From Primulina eburnea (lineage: Eukaryota; Streptophyta; Magnoliopsida; Lamiales; Gesneriaceae), in NCBI RefSeq assembly GCF_022965805.1, contig NC_133116.1, forward strand, positions 558,001-622,000: DNA of 64,000 nucleotides. The letters are read 5' to 3'. The notes below the pieces were generated by a model. That model was not told where the DNA came from. It did no database searches and saw nothing but the letters and a program-made list of their open reading frames with translations. A program made the translations under genes and the position numbers. The first letter of the stretch is position 1. Every line of letters starts with the position of its first letter. Below, one piece after another: positions 25,438-37,543 of the stretch.

Positions 25438-28400
25438 ATGGCTCCATTTTCTTTCTCTACCCTCTCTCCGGTTCGCACACCTGCAACTCCTAGTTCTTCT
25501 TTTCGTCATCAGTTTCAAAACCGAAGAATCAAAGCTGTAGGTTCTGTTTTAGCTTCGTTATCTTCAACTGTCAATCCTAAAGTTGTGGTCACGAGGGAGC
25601 GAGGCAAAAACGGCAAGCTCATTCATGCTCTGGTAATTCTTTTATGTTTTATCTTGTTGAATTCCTATTACATTGTTGGGTTTAATTAAGTTGTTGTCTG
25701 AAATTTTGACTGATGTTTTGTTGGAAAGAAAGAATCTGATAATTTCTGGCTTTGCTGAAGAAAATAGTGTGCTTTTATTATGTACTCATTGCATCGGAAG
25801 AGTGTAAGTGTGTAACTGATGTCATTTACTGTAACTTGTATGCGGGGTTAGTTGTTGAACAGTGGTAGAAATAGATGTTTCTAACTTTTGTTTTCCCCTG
25901 CAGCTTGTGAAGGATGATTTTCGAGAAGAAGCTTTTGAAACAATGGGCTGTTATTGAACAGGGAACTACTAGATAACATTAGCTTTAGGGGTTTCAATAA
26001 ATATGAAGGAAAGGACAGAGTTTTTAAATTAGTCTGCATAAATGAGATAAGATCGAATAGGAAGGATGCAAAAGCATTTGTAATGTGACGAAAATGTCAA
26101 GCAATATATGCTTGGTGATGTTGATGTTGCTTCAAACACAACGTATGTTGTGGTTCAAGTTTCAACACGAGACAAACATAATGATTTTCTTAACGAGGCA
26201 TGGTTTGAACCAAAAAAGCAAACAAAAAAGTTGCAGCATAATGAGCCCAGATGTCATCCACCTCCAAAAAGTGCAAAATAAAAATCCTACCATGGAAGGA
26301 ATTGAATCGTAGTTTCTAAATTGCTTCGACTTTTGTGAGCGTCTCAAGTATGTTTGCTAAGAATGTATTTTGTCCAGACAATTTACTGTCTCCTTTCATT
26401 TTATACACATTAGAGATTTTGCACCCTTTGAGGAAATGGGATCATGGTTCTATTCTTCTATTATCTGCTAGAATTCATTTCACTGCACAATTTAACAGCT
26501 CCAATTTTCCCTTGATAATTATCACATGCAAAGTACCTTAATGTCAAGCTGTCACAACCTACTGATTAGCATTTATCATGGCTGGTGTTAGATATTTATA
26601 ATTCTTTTGGCTAGCTCATTGTGATATGGCTGTGTGTGTAATTTGTTCCTTTATTTGCAGGCAAATAATGGAATTTACTGTCTAGAGCTCCCTCTTATCC
26701 AGCATATTCAGTTGCCTGATTCAGAGAATCTTTCTTCCGTGTTGAGCAGTGAGTTCTAGATGATTTCTTTGCCTATTGTTGGTGTTATATGTTATAATTT
26801 ATGCTTTATGGGGTTATAATTTATACTTTATGGGGACATTAGTTTAACTTCCTACTCAATTTGTGGTCAATGAACCTTGGTTTTATGTAAAAGGTACTGT
26901 TACTTTGGTAATCTGGAAATATGTGTCCTTACATAGTATTTGTGGGTTTTCCCCTGTTTTTGTTGCGGTCGTCCCCTGTATTTGGAATTCATTCCTATTT
27001 AGAATCTTTAAATGCCTAGGTTTTTTAAACTTGTTCCATATTTATGGTGAATGGCACTCTGAGTGGTGGAAACTGTGTGAAAAGGGTTACCTAATATCAA
27101 ATTGCGATCCTCGAGGAAAACTGGTCATGTTTAACACGTAAGTGATATCATCATATCACTTACATAGTCTTGTTGAAATTGTTTGGTTAGATCGGAATGT
27201 GTTGATGTTATTAATAAATAATATCTTCCTAACTTTCGGTCTCTTGCCAAAACTCCATTATATGTGGTAGCAGGGAACACAGAACATCTAATATTGATGT
27301 CACTCCCTCTCTTTGTATGTGTGTATCTTCTCTTACATTTTCTTTTACTTTACTTCTAAAAGTTCCCTTGTATAAAAAATCAAAGTTCACACATGCGTGT
27401 ACAAGTAATTGCATAAGTTTGTTAAGTAGGAATAGTCTCTGATTTCTGCTTTCTATGGCTGCAGACAATTTTTTTGACTGGATTGTCATAACTTCACCTG
27501 AAGCGGGTGAGGTTTTTCTTCATGCTTGGAAGTAAGATTCTATTGTTTCTAGAGCAATTTGAAGAGAATTAGTCACTTAAAGCCTGAGGCTGTTTTGTTA
27601 CTTTATAATGTCAAGTATCTTTTGAGTGATGCAATATCAATGTCATGTTTTGTAAGTTGGCTGTATTGCTCGTTAATTCTAGCTATTGGTTTACAGAGCT
27701 GCTGGAGCTCCGAAAGTTAGGATTGGAGTAGTGGGTGCTGGTACCGCAAGTGTTTTTGAGAAAATTTTGCCTTCTGCAGCGCAAAGTCTTTATGTTGCCT
27801 TTATTCCATCAAAAGGTTTTTAATTAGTTCCATAATTATGATAGAGAAAAACATTTTAGGCAAGTTAACTTGTGAATGTGAATGTAGTGTGGGAGATTAG
27901 TCCAAACAAATCACAGCTTGAAAGAAAGTAATTTTATTATGATATCCAGCGACTGGCAAAGTTTTGGCATCTGAGCTTCCAAATAATGGTAACACGAGGT
28001 GCACCGTCTTATATCCTGCTTCAGCAAAAGCTGGCAATGAAATCGGTCAGTACTCAAATATCGGGTTTTTAATTTTTGCTTTTTCTCTTCCTTCTTCCCA
28101 TCACTAATTGCGAGACAACTTCCCTGTGAAAGGGAATAACAGCAAGAATGCTGAATACAATAGTTTAAGTGAAACTTATTTGTTTCTATGTTCCGAAAAA
28201 CCAGGATAGTTTATTGTATTGCTACTTTGAAGTTTTATACTTGTGATGGTCAAGAAAAAAATTCTTGGTTACCGCTGAGATCTATATGAATTTTTTTTTC
28301 ATATTTGATTTTCTATTTACAGTGATGCAAAAAGCAATCAGTCAACTGAGTTCCCTGCTTATTTAAAATAAAGAACGATGCGAATGTTTGATTAAATCAT

Positions 28401-30739
28401 GAGGGTGTAAATACTGAATTAATTTTGCGTGAAGTCAAATTGTAGAGAAGGAATACCACTGAATGGAAATTCCTGTTTGATTGCTTATTTCTGAATTTAG
28501 ATTAGAGTATTCAATCAATTTAGCTGTTTTCTTTAATGTCACTGTCTAAAGTCTTTGACCACTATAGTGAATCAAAGGTCTATATCAGCCTTGAAGTTAA
28601 GTCGGATTTCATTTTTCCAGGTAGTTCGTTTAAGAAGTCGAGATTATGAAAAAAAATTCTAGTGACTTGAAAAATTTTTTGTTGAAAAGTTTGGTTATGC
28701 TAATGTACCAGAATTTTGAAAGTTGATTTTTCATTTAAGTATTTTGTGTGAAAGGTGCCAATAATAAGTTGATGGTACTTCAATCGAAACTCTTACATTT
28801 AAACGGATAAGAAAGAAAACATGGTTAATGATTAATTTTGGGGCAAAAAATATAAGATTTCATTTTTCCAGGTAGTTCGTTTAAGAAGTCGAGATTATGA
28901 AAAAAATTTCTAGTGACTTGAAAAATTTTTTGTTGAAAAGTTTGGTTATGCTAATGTACCAGAATTTTGAAAGTTGATTTTCCATTTAAGTATTTTGTGT
29001 GAAAGGTGCCAATAATAAGTTGATGGTACTTCCATCGAAACTCTTACATTTAAACGGATAAGAAAGAAAACATGGTTAATGATTAATTTTGGGGCAAAAA
29101 ATATAAGATTATACAATTACAATTTAAATTGCTATTGGATCACGGCGCTCAATGCTCCATGTGAAATCAGTATTTGTTTCCCTTTTCTTGGTTAAATCTC
29201 TCCAGATCTGCTGTATTTTTTTTATCGTATCACTGAAATGAACTGACATTTGTTTGGTTTCTGGTCTTGTTTTTCTATTTCAGAGGAGGGCCTTGCAAGG
29301 CGTGGATTTGAGGTTACTAGACTGAATACATACACTACCGTATGGGTCCTGCTTTGATATTGTCAGCTTACTTTTCAGTTCTTAAATTATACTCTGCTTC
29401 TCCCCTCCTTATTGAAGAATGATAATGACACGGTATATCGAGTTTCTGTTCTTTTTGCTGGTTGCTGCTGGATTGACATTTGGAAATAAGCTTTCTTTTT
29501 TCCCCTTTCTCCACATTTGTAAATGAGGACTAAACTTGTTTTTACTCATCCGTCAACGGTTTTTATCTCTTCTTACACCATCTATGCAGTGCTTGAATGA
29601 CAAACTGATGTATTTTGAATCTCATTCAGCACCGTTAATTTTAACATGCGGAGATGTGAAGTTTTGTTGTCCATTATCAAATGCCTGTGAAGTGCACAAG
29701 TCCACATGTCCGTTAGAATTCCTTCACTGATATTTTGGGTGTGTCATAAATTTAAGAAGGTTAGTTTATAATGTTGAGAACTTGACAGTTGGTGGAAAGG
29801 AAGGATACTATTGGGCGAGAGATGTTCATCAGGACGATGGCTACTATTGATATATTTTGAAAATTGAGCAGGTCGAAGTTGGTTATCATGACAGGATGCT
29901 AATTGGAGGTGTTCTTTTTCAGGAGCCTGTCAAATACGTGGACCCTATGGCTTTAGAACAGGCACTTTTCATTCCTGTTGTTGCAGTAGCATCACCTTCT
30001 GCTCTGCGGTAAAGCTCCTTCACTTATTATTGCAGTGCATTTTTAATTTTCCTTCTTGCTTAGCCAGTTGAAAAAACTTTAGATCAAACTTTTCGAGGTT
30101 CTGTACCCTTCATTTGTTGTTCGTTCCTTTCATTTACAATGTTTAAGCTTTATTGTTCTTCAACAGTGCTTGGCTTAGTGTATTGCCAGAATCACCACGG
30201 TGGGATAATGCTGTTGCTTGTATTGGGGAGACTACTGCAGTAGCTGCCAACAAATTGGGGTTCAGGAATGTATACTTCCCAGCAAATCCTGGTTTTGAAG
30301 GGTAACCTCCATTCTGTTGGATTATTTTGGGAAATTATGTGCCTTAACTCATTCTATGCGAACTATAGTCTTTATATATTACATGTTGAAGACTATCATA
30401 TTTGCATGCATGTGTAAGTTAAATATATATAGTAAAATGAGCCAGTATTTGAACTGACAGATCTAGTTTATGACTGAGACTCGGATGACCGTAACAATTA
30501 CTATTAGAATGACGTAATTTTTTTTGTATGAGCATTTATAGCATAAACTCCATGTTTACATTACTGAAATCCCATGTTTTATTGCTTGCATCAGAACTCA
30601 GAAATGGCAGTGAATAAGCAATATCGTTGGATTTTCTGTAAATCATGCTAATTCAACATGTAGATTTTTTTTTTCTCTCAGGTGGATTAGTTGTATTTTA
30701 GAAGCTTTAAAAGTTCACAGCCAAGTGCAGGAGGTCTGA
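25438..30739 (+). CDS. UROS: Uroporphyrinogen-III synthase, chloroplast
   Basis: UROS (HemD) closes and inverts ring D of hydroxymethylbilane to make uroporphyrinogen III, the last common step before heme, siroheme and chlorophyll branches; in plants it is plastidic. Nine exons, 25438-25632, 26661-26748, 27465-27531, 27697-27815, 27950-28045, 29284-29339, 29923-30008, 30167-30301 and 30682-30739, sum to exactly 900 bases (299 residues plus TGA). The first about 45 residues are Ser/Thr/Arg/Pro-rich, consistent with a transit peptide. Core segments are [84 protein letters not shown] and [17 protein letters not shown]. There are no stops or frameshifts. Intron 5 (28046-29283) holds a 251-bp tandem duplication. 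Confidence 0.95.
28605..29107. repeat. 251-bp tandem duplication in UROS intron 5
   Basis: Two head-to-tail copies, 28605-28855 and 28856-29107, differ at only a few positions (for example tca/cca in the AAGTTGATTTT region). Each begins GATTTCATTTTTCCAGGTAG, a perfect-looking acceptor sequence although it is not used in the inferred mRNA. Confidence 0.92.
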
Positions 30740-33592
30740 GAGTTGAATTTTACCGTCTTGCTGCCCAGCCTGCTAACTTTTGACCACAGTACGTTCTAGC
30801 AGCGGCATTTTTTTGTCTCTATTAAGTTAATTAGGAACTGAAAGGTTGTTTAGACGCTTGCACATACGGTTCAGGGCCGGTTTGAGTATAATCCCTGCAC
30901 AAATTCCTTAAATCAAGAAACTCCATGAATAAGAGAATGTTTGAATATTTCGTTGATAGCTGTTAAGAAAAACCATGCACACGTGGGAATTTTGTCAAGG
31001 CAGATAATACTTCATTTGATATTTAACCATCCACACAACACAAAAGATCAGCGTGTATAGTCTTATTTCCTACAGGAGAGGATATTTATTTGATACTTAT
31101 GTGCAACGCTTATGCCAAAGGGATTTTCTTCTGCTGTTTTCAGGCCATAAATATCTTTTTAACATCTTATTGAAAGAAGATACACTCGATATGCTAATAC
31201 TACCATTGGATTATAAAATTTTAGTAAGTCACATTAATTAGAGTAGGCGCTCTAACTTTTTCTAAAAAATAATTTTTGCAATTTTTTTTGTCGATTATGC
31301 TGTCATTTTAATTGCTTTTGAATTCTAATTATATGTGCTTTTAAATTGTCACGAGTAATATACTCACAAATGCTCACTAAGAATTACTTACAGGCTATAT
31401 ATGCTTGTCTTTAAATTTTAAAAAAATGATTTGAAATGTAATATTTTTTAAAAAAATTGAATCATAAAAAGTATGGAAAACAACGTTTGCTCTTACTGAA
31501 GTTTTCTTTGACTCGTATATTGGGTGGCTTAAAATTGCTTAATATCATTTTTGAGGAAAAAAATGCATATATATAATATAATTAGAGGTTTCAAACTGGT
31601 CTAAGGAGCCAGCCGAACCACAACTTGTCGCAATCCGTCATTAGGCGAAGCGGTATTTTTGGCGGGTTAAGAAAACATGGTGGGACAAATCTAGCTAGTT
31701 ATATGTGTAATTGGGCGGGTTGGAATTAAGTTATAGCTAGCCAACTCCTGTCATTTTGTTGGGTTGAGCAATTGTCATCTTAACTCATTTATCATATATG
31801 GTACGATGAGTCAATCATATGAATCTAACTCATTTTGACATTTTTAGATATAACTTATTATTAAATAGGTTAACTCTAGAGATCCAATTAGGAAAGAGGA
31901 AAACTGTCCAAATTATTTTTATTTTATTTTTATTTGGTAAAGAGATTTGTTATAATTGACTCTTGAATTCAAATCATGGTTATAAATTTGTGATCTTATT
32001 GTTAGATATATTATAAGTCATCAGCTGATAAAGTTTGAATGTTTTTTATAGAAAATTATTTTTCAAAATATTTTTTTTTCCTTTCATCACACTCTAGATT
32101 TTAACTATTGAATTTCAAGTTACACCGGCGTAAAAATATTGCATGAAAAAAATATGAATATTAAGGTAAGGGATGAGTTATGTGGATTAATAAATTAAAT
32201 ATGTATATTGCTTTAATATTTTGCATATCTAATAATTTAAATGGATGATAACGACGAAAAATGAGATTTGGATCCCCTAATATGTTGAAAATACAACACT
32301 TGATGTTGTGCACTTCTTACACGAAATGATCACATGATCATCTTCTGGACATCACATCATATGAGATAAATTTAAAAAATTGTCAGATTAAACGAAATGA
32401 TCATGTGATTATCTCAGTATAAAAAGTGATCTGCATTTGATGTTGTGTTTTCAATACAGTAGAGGATCTAAATCCAAAATTTGGTAGCAAGGGAAACGAA
32501 CAAATAATTCACGAGTCTCTGTCGCTTCTAGACGGTCGTCATCAGTGTGCATTGTTTGTATAATAAGTAAGCTATTTTTAGAAATTAAATAAAAAAAACT
32601 ATCTAAATATACATTTATTTATATATATATATATATAATATAAGAAAAAATGTGATTGAAAACTGATTTGAGTAATTATCTGTTTTTCTTATTATCATCT
32701 TTTGACATATTTGTAATTAGTTATTTTTAATAATATACATCTTTTAAACAATTCACGAAGACAATTAGATTAAATTAAAAAATCCGTCAATCTTGTTTCC
32801 CACGTTTTGCTCATTCATCATTCCGCTATTCCAATTGGCAGACATGCAACTAAATTCCCACGATATATGCATCTAGAAAATACTACTAAGCTGTTCAAAA
32901 GTTGAAGCACACATGCATCGACTTCTATTTTTTTGTTTCATGTATAATATACATCAATATCAACAAATTACCATTGTAATTTATTGAATCCTACATAATC
33001 TCAAACTTTTTACGTCTAATTAATGAATTGAAAAAAAAATGCATTTATCAATTTTTGAGATTAGGTCCGGTATGTTATTGAATTTCAGATATAGTCATGT
33101 ATATTTTTATTTTTGGTCATTTTAGCCATTTTTCATTTTTAATATCTAGGATGCACTACACACATCAGCTTTGTATTGGTGCAACGTCAGAAAAAAGACT
33201 AAAATTGTCCAAAAACAAAAATAATGGATTAAGACTGAGATTGTACAACATAAAAGACTAAATTACATTTTTCCCTAATAAATTGATTTGAAATCACAAA
33301 TTTCATGTCCAAATATTATATGTTTTTTCTTATTCTCTCTAGCTAGCTAGCTAGCGCAAATGATATTTAACATAAATATCACGTTTAAAAGTGAAATAAG
33401 TAATAACAAATTAAAATATTATAATATTTTGTTATTGAGGGAATAATACTAAAACGGATAAAAGAGAGAAATGATCAGCGTAAAAAAAGTAATAAAAGAC
33501 GGCTAATATTTGGAGTCAACAATATATGCTCGTCTCTACTGATATAAACCTAAGTTCCTTCCTTCCATACGCAGGACCGCAGCGAAGCGAAC
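30740..33592. other. Intergenic spacer with degraded repeats
   Basis: AT-rich. 31577-31760 looks like degraded transposon sequence (GGCGGGTT words). A 212-bp MITE lies at 32264-32475. 33070-33290 has imperfect inverted ends of the GACTAAAATTGTCC type, suggesting another old MITE. No gene is seen. Confidence 0.45.
32264..32475. mobile_element. MITE with about 35-bp imperfect inverted ends
   Basis: The left end GATTTGGATCCCCTAATATG is mirrored by the right end, whose complement reads GGATTTAGATCCTCTACTGT; both continue into TTGAAAA(T/C)ACAACA. A GAAATGATCA(C/T)(A/G)TGAT word occurs twice inside. No clear target duplication is visible. Confidence 0.65.
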
Positions 33593-34477
33593 ATGGAGGT
33601 GATTCTACCTTCCCACACCTCGGACTTCGATCTCAACAGCGCAAGGTCTTCCCCACATGGGGAATACTATTTCAGTGCTCCCACCAGCCCCTCTCATCTC
33701 TCTCAATTTTATAAAGATTTTGATGCTTTAGTGGTGGCTGGAAGTGGCGGGACGGTGCCGAAATCATCGTCTCCCAAGAGTTTGATCGGAGATGATTTTT
33801 CTTTTTATGTGAGCGAAGAATGGGAAACTGCGTCACAGCTCTCTGCTGAAGAACTGTTTGATGGTGGGGTGGTTAAGCCTTTGAGTTTGAAGCCTCGGCC
33901 AGTGAGGGTTGATCAGCTCCCTAAAGTGGCAACGAAGAAAATCCAGGGACCTCGCAGGAAGAATAGCAAAGGAAACGCCGCCGCTGAAATTACTCAAAGA
34001 GGAAGATCAGAAAAGACCGCCGTTAATGCGTCAAAGTCCTCGAGTCGAAGGGCCGCACGTTCACTTTCTCCCATCAGAGACGTCGAATACCAATACTGGG
34101 AAGACGAGAAGCTGCAGCAATCTGATAACGCAAAGAATTCTTCAACGATTTGTTCATCTTATAAAGGCAGCAAGAAATGGAGACTGAAGGACTTCTTCTT
34201 GCTCCGCAGCGCATCAGAGGGACGCGCGGCCGAGAAAGACCACCTGAAGAAGCACACGGCGGCGTACATGCACTCAAGCTTCAGGGCGATAGACAGTCCC
34301 GGTCAGAGGAAGGGGAATGTTTCAGCCCACGAGCTGCATTACACAGTGAACCGGGCGGTTTCTCAAGATCTGAAGAAGAAGACTTTCTTGCCGTACAAGC
34401 AGGGGATCCTGGGCCGCCTGGCGTTCAATCCCGCCGCCCATGCTCTGGCCAACGGTTTTGGCTTCTCACGTAAATGA
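33593..34477 (+). CDS. DUF1645 family protein
   Basis: Plant-only family of mostly unknown biochemical role; some members are linked to stress responses and growth. This intronless frame encodes 294 residues. It opens with a Ser-rich segment, followed by the family hallmark of an acidic/aromatic stretch (FSFYVSEEWETASQLSAEEL FDGG region, about residues 60-90) and the strongly conserved basic patch GSKKWRLKDFFLLRSASEGR (about 195-215). Central Lys/Arg-rich segments could serve nuclear targeting. The C-terminus ends LGRLAFNPAAHALANGFGF. The ATG at 33593 is preferred because the homology starts shortly after it. There are no lesions. The family call is firm; the function is not known. Confidence 0.88.
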   Translation: MEVILPSHTSDFDLNSARSSPHGEYYFSAPTSPSHLSQFYKDFDALVVAGSGGTVPKSSSPKSLIGDDFSFYVSEEWETASQLSAEELFDGGVVKPLSLKPRPVRVDQLPKVATKKIQGPRRKNSKGNAAAEITQRGRSEKTAVNASKSSSRRAARSLSPIRDVEYQYWEDEKLQQSDNAKNSSTICSSYKGSKKWRLKDFFLLRSASEGRAAEKDHLKKHTAAYMHSSFRAIDSPGQRKGNVSAHELHYTVNRAVSQDLKKKTFLPYKQGILGRLAFNPAAHALANGFGFSRK

Positions 34478-36060
34478 TATCAAATTACAATAATAATACA
34501 CCTCTTCATTTTTACATAAAAATGTAATATAATGTATGCTTCGGCTTCACGTTTATTTATTTTTTTAAAATGTTTATAACTTTCTTTTTTTATTATGGAA
34601 ATCGAAATGTTTACAAATTTCTGCAATGTAAAAGTTTGCACATATAGAAATCAATTGGAAATGCTGGTTTCAAAAAATATAAATGTCCAAAAACAAAACA
34701 AAAAAACCTGTTCTTTAATTTCATATGTTCAAGACAATGTCTTGCATAACTATTATAATTATTATTGTTGTGTTAATCACTCGATTGTCTTAAAGTTTGA
34801 CTCGTAAATTGAGATTGCAAAAAATATATAATATAATGATAATAAATCAATATATATGAAATTGTAAAATTTGATTCAACATAAATAAATATGTATATAT
34901 GTGCTGAAACTGATTAAATGTTTGTTATTTTATTGTCCATATATTTACTTTTATCATATTATTTTCTGTAAAGAAAATTATTTAAGAGATCCATTATGAA
35001 ACTTGGGAAGACGTGTAGGCAAACTTAACATAACATATCAGCATGACCTTAACAATGTAGAACTTTTTTTAAAAAAAAATGAAATGATGCTTACACTTAA
35101 CCACTTTATTCCAATATTGACTCTCAATTTCTTAAAAAAATCAAGTATATAATTATATCATAGTTAATAGTTCGATGGTTTACACGTTATGATGCAAAAT
35201 ATATTAATACGCCAGACATTTAGCGATGAATTTTATTCGTAAGATCGAATTAATAATTACCCACTTTATAAGATGGTTAAATTATGAAAACCTAATGTGA
35301 ATTATATTTTTAAAAAAAATTAATTTGACAAAAAAACTTGAAAAATAGTATCGAGTACTTTTCTTCTTTGACAAATCGATATATATATAAATGTATTAAA
35401 TTCAGAAATAAGTCAAGGTCGGGTATTCAACTTCTAGAATAGCAGATTAATTCCCCTCCTCTATAATAATAATTATTCTTTTTTCTATAAAAAATAAATT
35501 AAAGAATGAGTAATAATTCTACAATTTTCTTTTTCATCAAGAAAAGGGGCATACTTCCTTCTCGATGTCGTGGCCTAACCCGATTACATAAGCGGAGAGT
35601 ATAATTGTCAACTTGCACAGTTTTTCCATTTATACAATTTTTTAAAAAGAAACCTATATTATATTCTCGATAATAATACTATGAAAATATATAAGATGAA
35701 TATAATTTTATTAATATATGAATATTGAATATGGAGACAAAAAAATTAAGAAATCTGACATGTGTCCAAATTAAATGGACACCAAAACATAAAGGTCGAT
35801 ATTATCAGCAATTCAAAAAATGAAAATAATGTTTTTCATAAATACAATACAATGTAAAATAAGTACAAATGATATTTCTCGTATCTGAAACGCTGCACGA
35901 TATCCTCAGTCAATATTAATTGAAGTAATTTCATCGGCGAGCTCGAATCATCCAATCAAACAGGCAAAGAACAATATCTGCTGTTTCAGAGTGAATTTTA
36001 TATTTTCTGCATACAAATATACAATAATTCAGCCAGCCATATTCTTTATCAAAATACAAT
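34478..36060. other. AT-rich intergenic spacer
   Basis: Contains the 3' flank of the DUF1645 gene. No exon, RNA gene or clear transposon end is recognised. Confidence 0.5.
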
Positions 36061-36075
36061 CTACACACGAAGTAC

Positions 36076-36172
36076 CTGGCAAAAAGCCATGTTGTTGTTC
36101 TCCTTCATGTTCCACGAGCGCCACGGGCAATCCTTTATCCTTCAATGCTTGATAGATTTTTAGAGCTTGATA
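36076..36172 (-). pseudogene. Orphan exon of an S9 (prolyl-oligopeptidase-type) serine peptidase
   Basis: On the minus strand a CAG acceptor at 36175-36173 and a GTAC donor at 36075 bound 97 bases encoding ALKIYQALKDKGLPVALVEH followed by EGEQQHGF. This is the segment around the catalytic His of plant acylaminoacyl-peptidase or dipeptidyl-aminopeptidase-like S9C enzymes, where the usual form is EGEQHGF. One extra Gln codon sits beside the catalytic His. No neighbouring exons of the enzyme (the GGSxGG nucleophile region or the propeller) were found on either side, so it is a fragment. Confidence 0.75.
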
Positions 36173-36484
36173 CTGTGGAATCAAACGATCGATGTTTCTT
36201 AGTTTTCATGAAGAAACATGCATAAAACTGACTGGTAACTGACCTTGTCTTCCAATGAAGAATCTTAGATCCTCCTAATCTAATTTGATCCAAAAATAAG
36301 TTCAAAAAACGACAATCGGTCCTTTGTTATCTTAATCTATTGATATTTTTCAACACTAAAAGCAAATAATAAAATTGAGAAACATTAATTTCGGTCCTTT
36401 GTTATCTTATTAATATCCGATATTGTTCATTGTTGTACGGGCAGAGGAATAATCATTAAACCTATTTTAGTCATTCTACAAATA

Positions 36485-36998
36485 ATCATTTTAGACGGTA
36501 CGACTCGTCTTGAAACACGAACCAAAGAGTCTGACATGTGTGCGAGTCAACGACGAGAAAACCCGTAAGGAACAAAGAAGTTGACTGGCATGATATTCTC
36601 TCTGGAGGGGTGCAACGCCAATTGACCTTGATCTTCTGGGAAGAGTTTGAGTGAACATATCTGTTGTGACCTGAAAGATGGTGAACTATGCCTGAGCAGG
36701 CCGAAGCAATAGGAAACTCTAGTGGAGGTCCGCAGTGATACTGACATGCAAATCGTTCGTTTGACTTGGGTACATGGACGAAAGACTAATTGAACCGTCT
36801 AATAGCTGGTTTCTTCCGAAATTTCTCTCAGAATAGCTAGAGCTCGAGTTCGAGTTCTAACAGGTAAAGCCAATTTTATAGGCATCGGGGTCTCAATGTC
36901 CTCAACTTATTTTCAAACTTTAAATAGGTTGGACAGCGTGACTGTTCCGTTGAGCCACGTCACGGAATCGAGAGCTTCAAGTTGGCCATTTTTGGTGT
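36485..36998 (+). pseudogene. Decayed fragment of nuclear 26S rRNA (domain II)
   Basis: Long islands match plant nuclear large-subunit rRNA in order: GACCTTGATCTTCTG, AAAGATGGTGAACTATGCCT, GATACTGACATGCAAATCGT, GCGAAAGACTAAT-like, TAGCTGGTTTCTTCCGAA, CAAACTTTAAATAGGT, CACGGAATCGAGAGCTTCAA and GGCCATTTTTGG. Differences from the canonical sequence are spread throughout and are mostly C to T and G to A. The copy starts and stops abruptly and has no flanking rRNA. Reading frames across it are meaningless. Confidence 0.9.
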
Positions 36999-37464
36999 CT
37001 CATTATTTGACTTTGTATTTTCCTTCAGATTCACACAAGATCGTGTCTTTATATTGCAAAATAAACTTTCACGGACAAACCGACGAAGACATTTGGGATA
37101 AATCCCAAATCGGCGTCATATTTATCCTCACCAATCTGGAAAATATATATATATCCTCGTATTTAATCTGGCTCTCTAGTCACTAATAATACGTGGTAAA
37201 TTAAACCAACAATGTGTATATTTTTTGTTTATTCGTATATTAAATAAGAAAGATTATTCAAATTATGATTTTTAAAAATAAAAGAAAAAACTACATCCAT
37301 CTTTTGAAATTTAATAATAATAATAATATCCATGATTGAGTCCTGCTTCACAGAAGGCAGTTTCCAGCATGTATTCTACCTTTGGCCTAAAAAACCCATA
37401 CGCCCCAAATGCATGCATCCTCTTACTGCCCTTTCCATCTCTAAAATACTCGTAGCTTGCCATC

Positions 37465-37472
37465 TATATAAA
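37465..37472 (+). promoter_or_regulatory. TATA box of the MYB gene
   Basis: TATATAAA, 79 bases before the MYB ATG at 37544, a normal plant spacing. Confidence 0.75.
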
Positions 37473-37543
37473 CTCCTGCACACTCTGTATTCTCCCACTC
37501 GTTCTACTCTCCGCTCAAACATTCAATCAACCAACAAGTAAAC

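Noticed and set aside
29881..29922. Possible earlier start of UROS exon 7 at the GAGCAG|GTCGAAG acceptor (29870s)
   Set aside because: The acceptor at 29922 gives the family-consistent EPVKYVDP and keeps the total at exactly 900 bases in phase.
36547..37186. Reading frames over the rRNA fragment, both strands
   Set aside because: They overlie decayed 26S rRNA sequence and have no protein homology.
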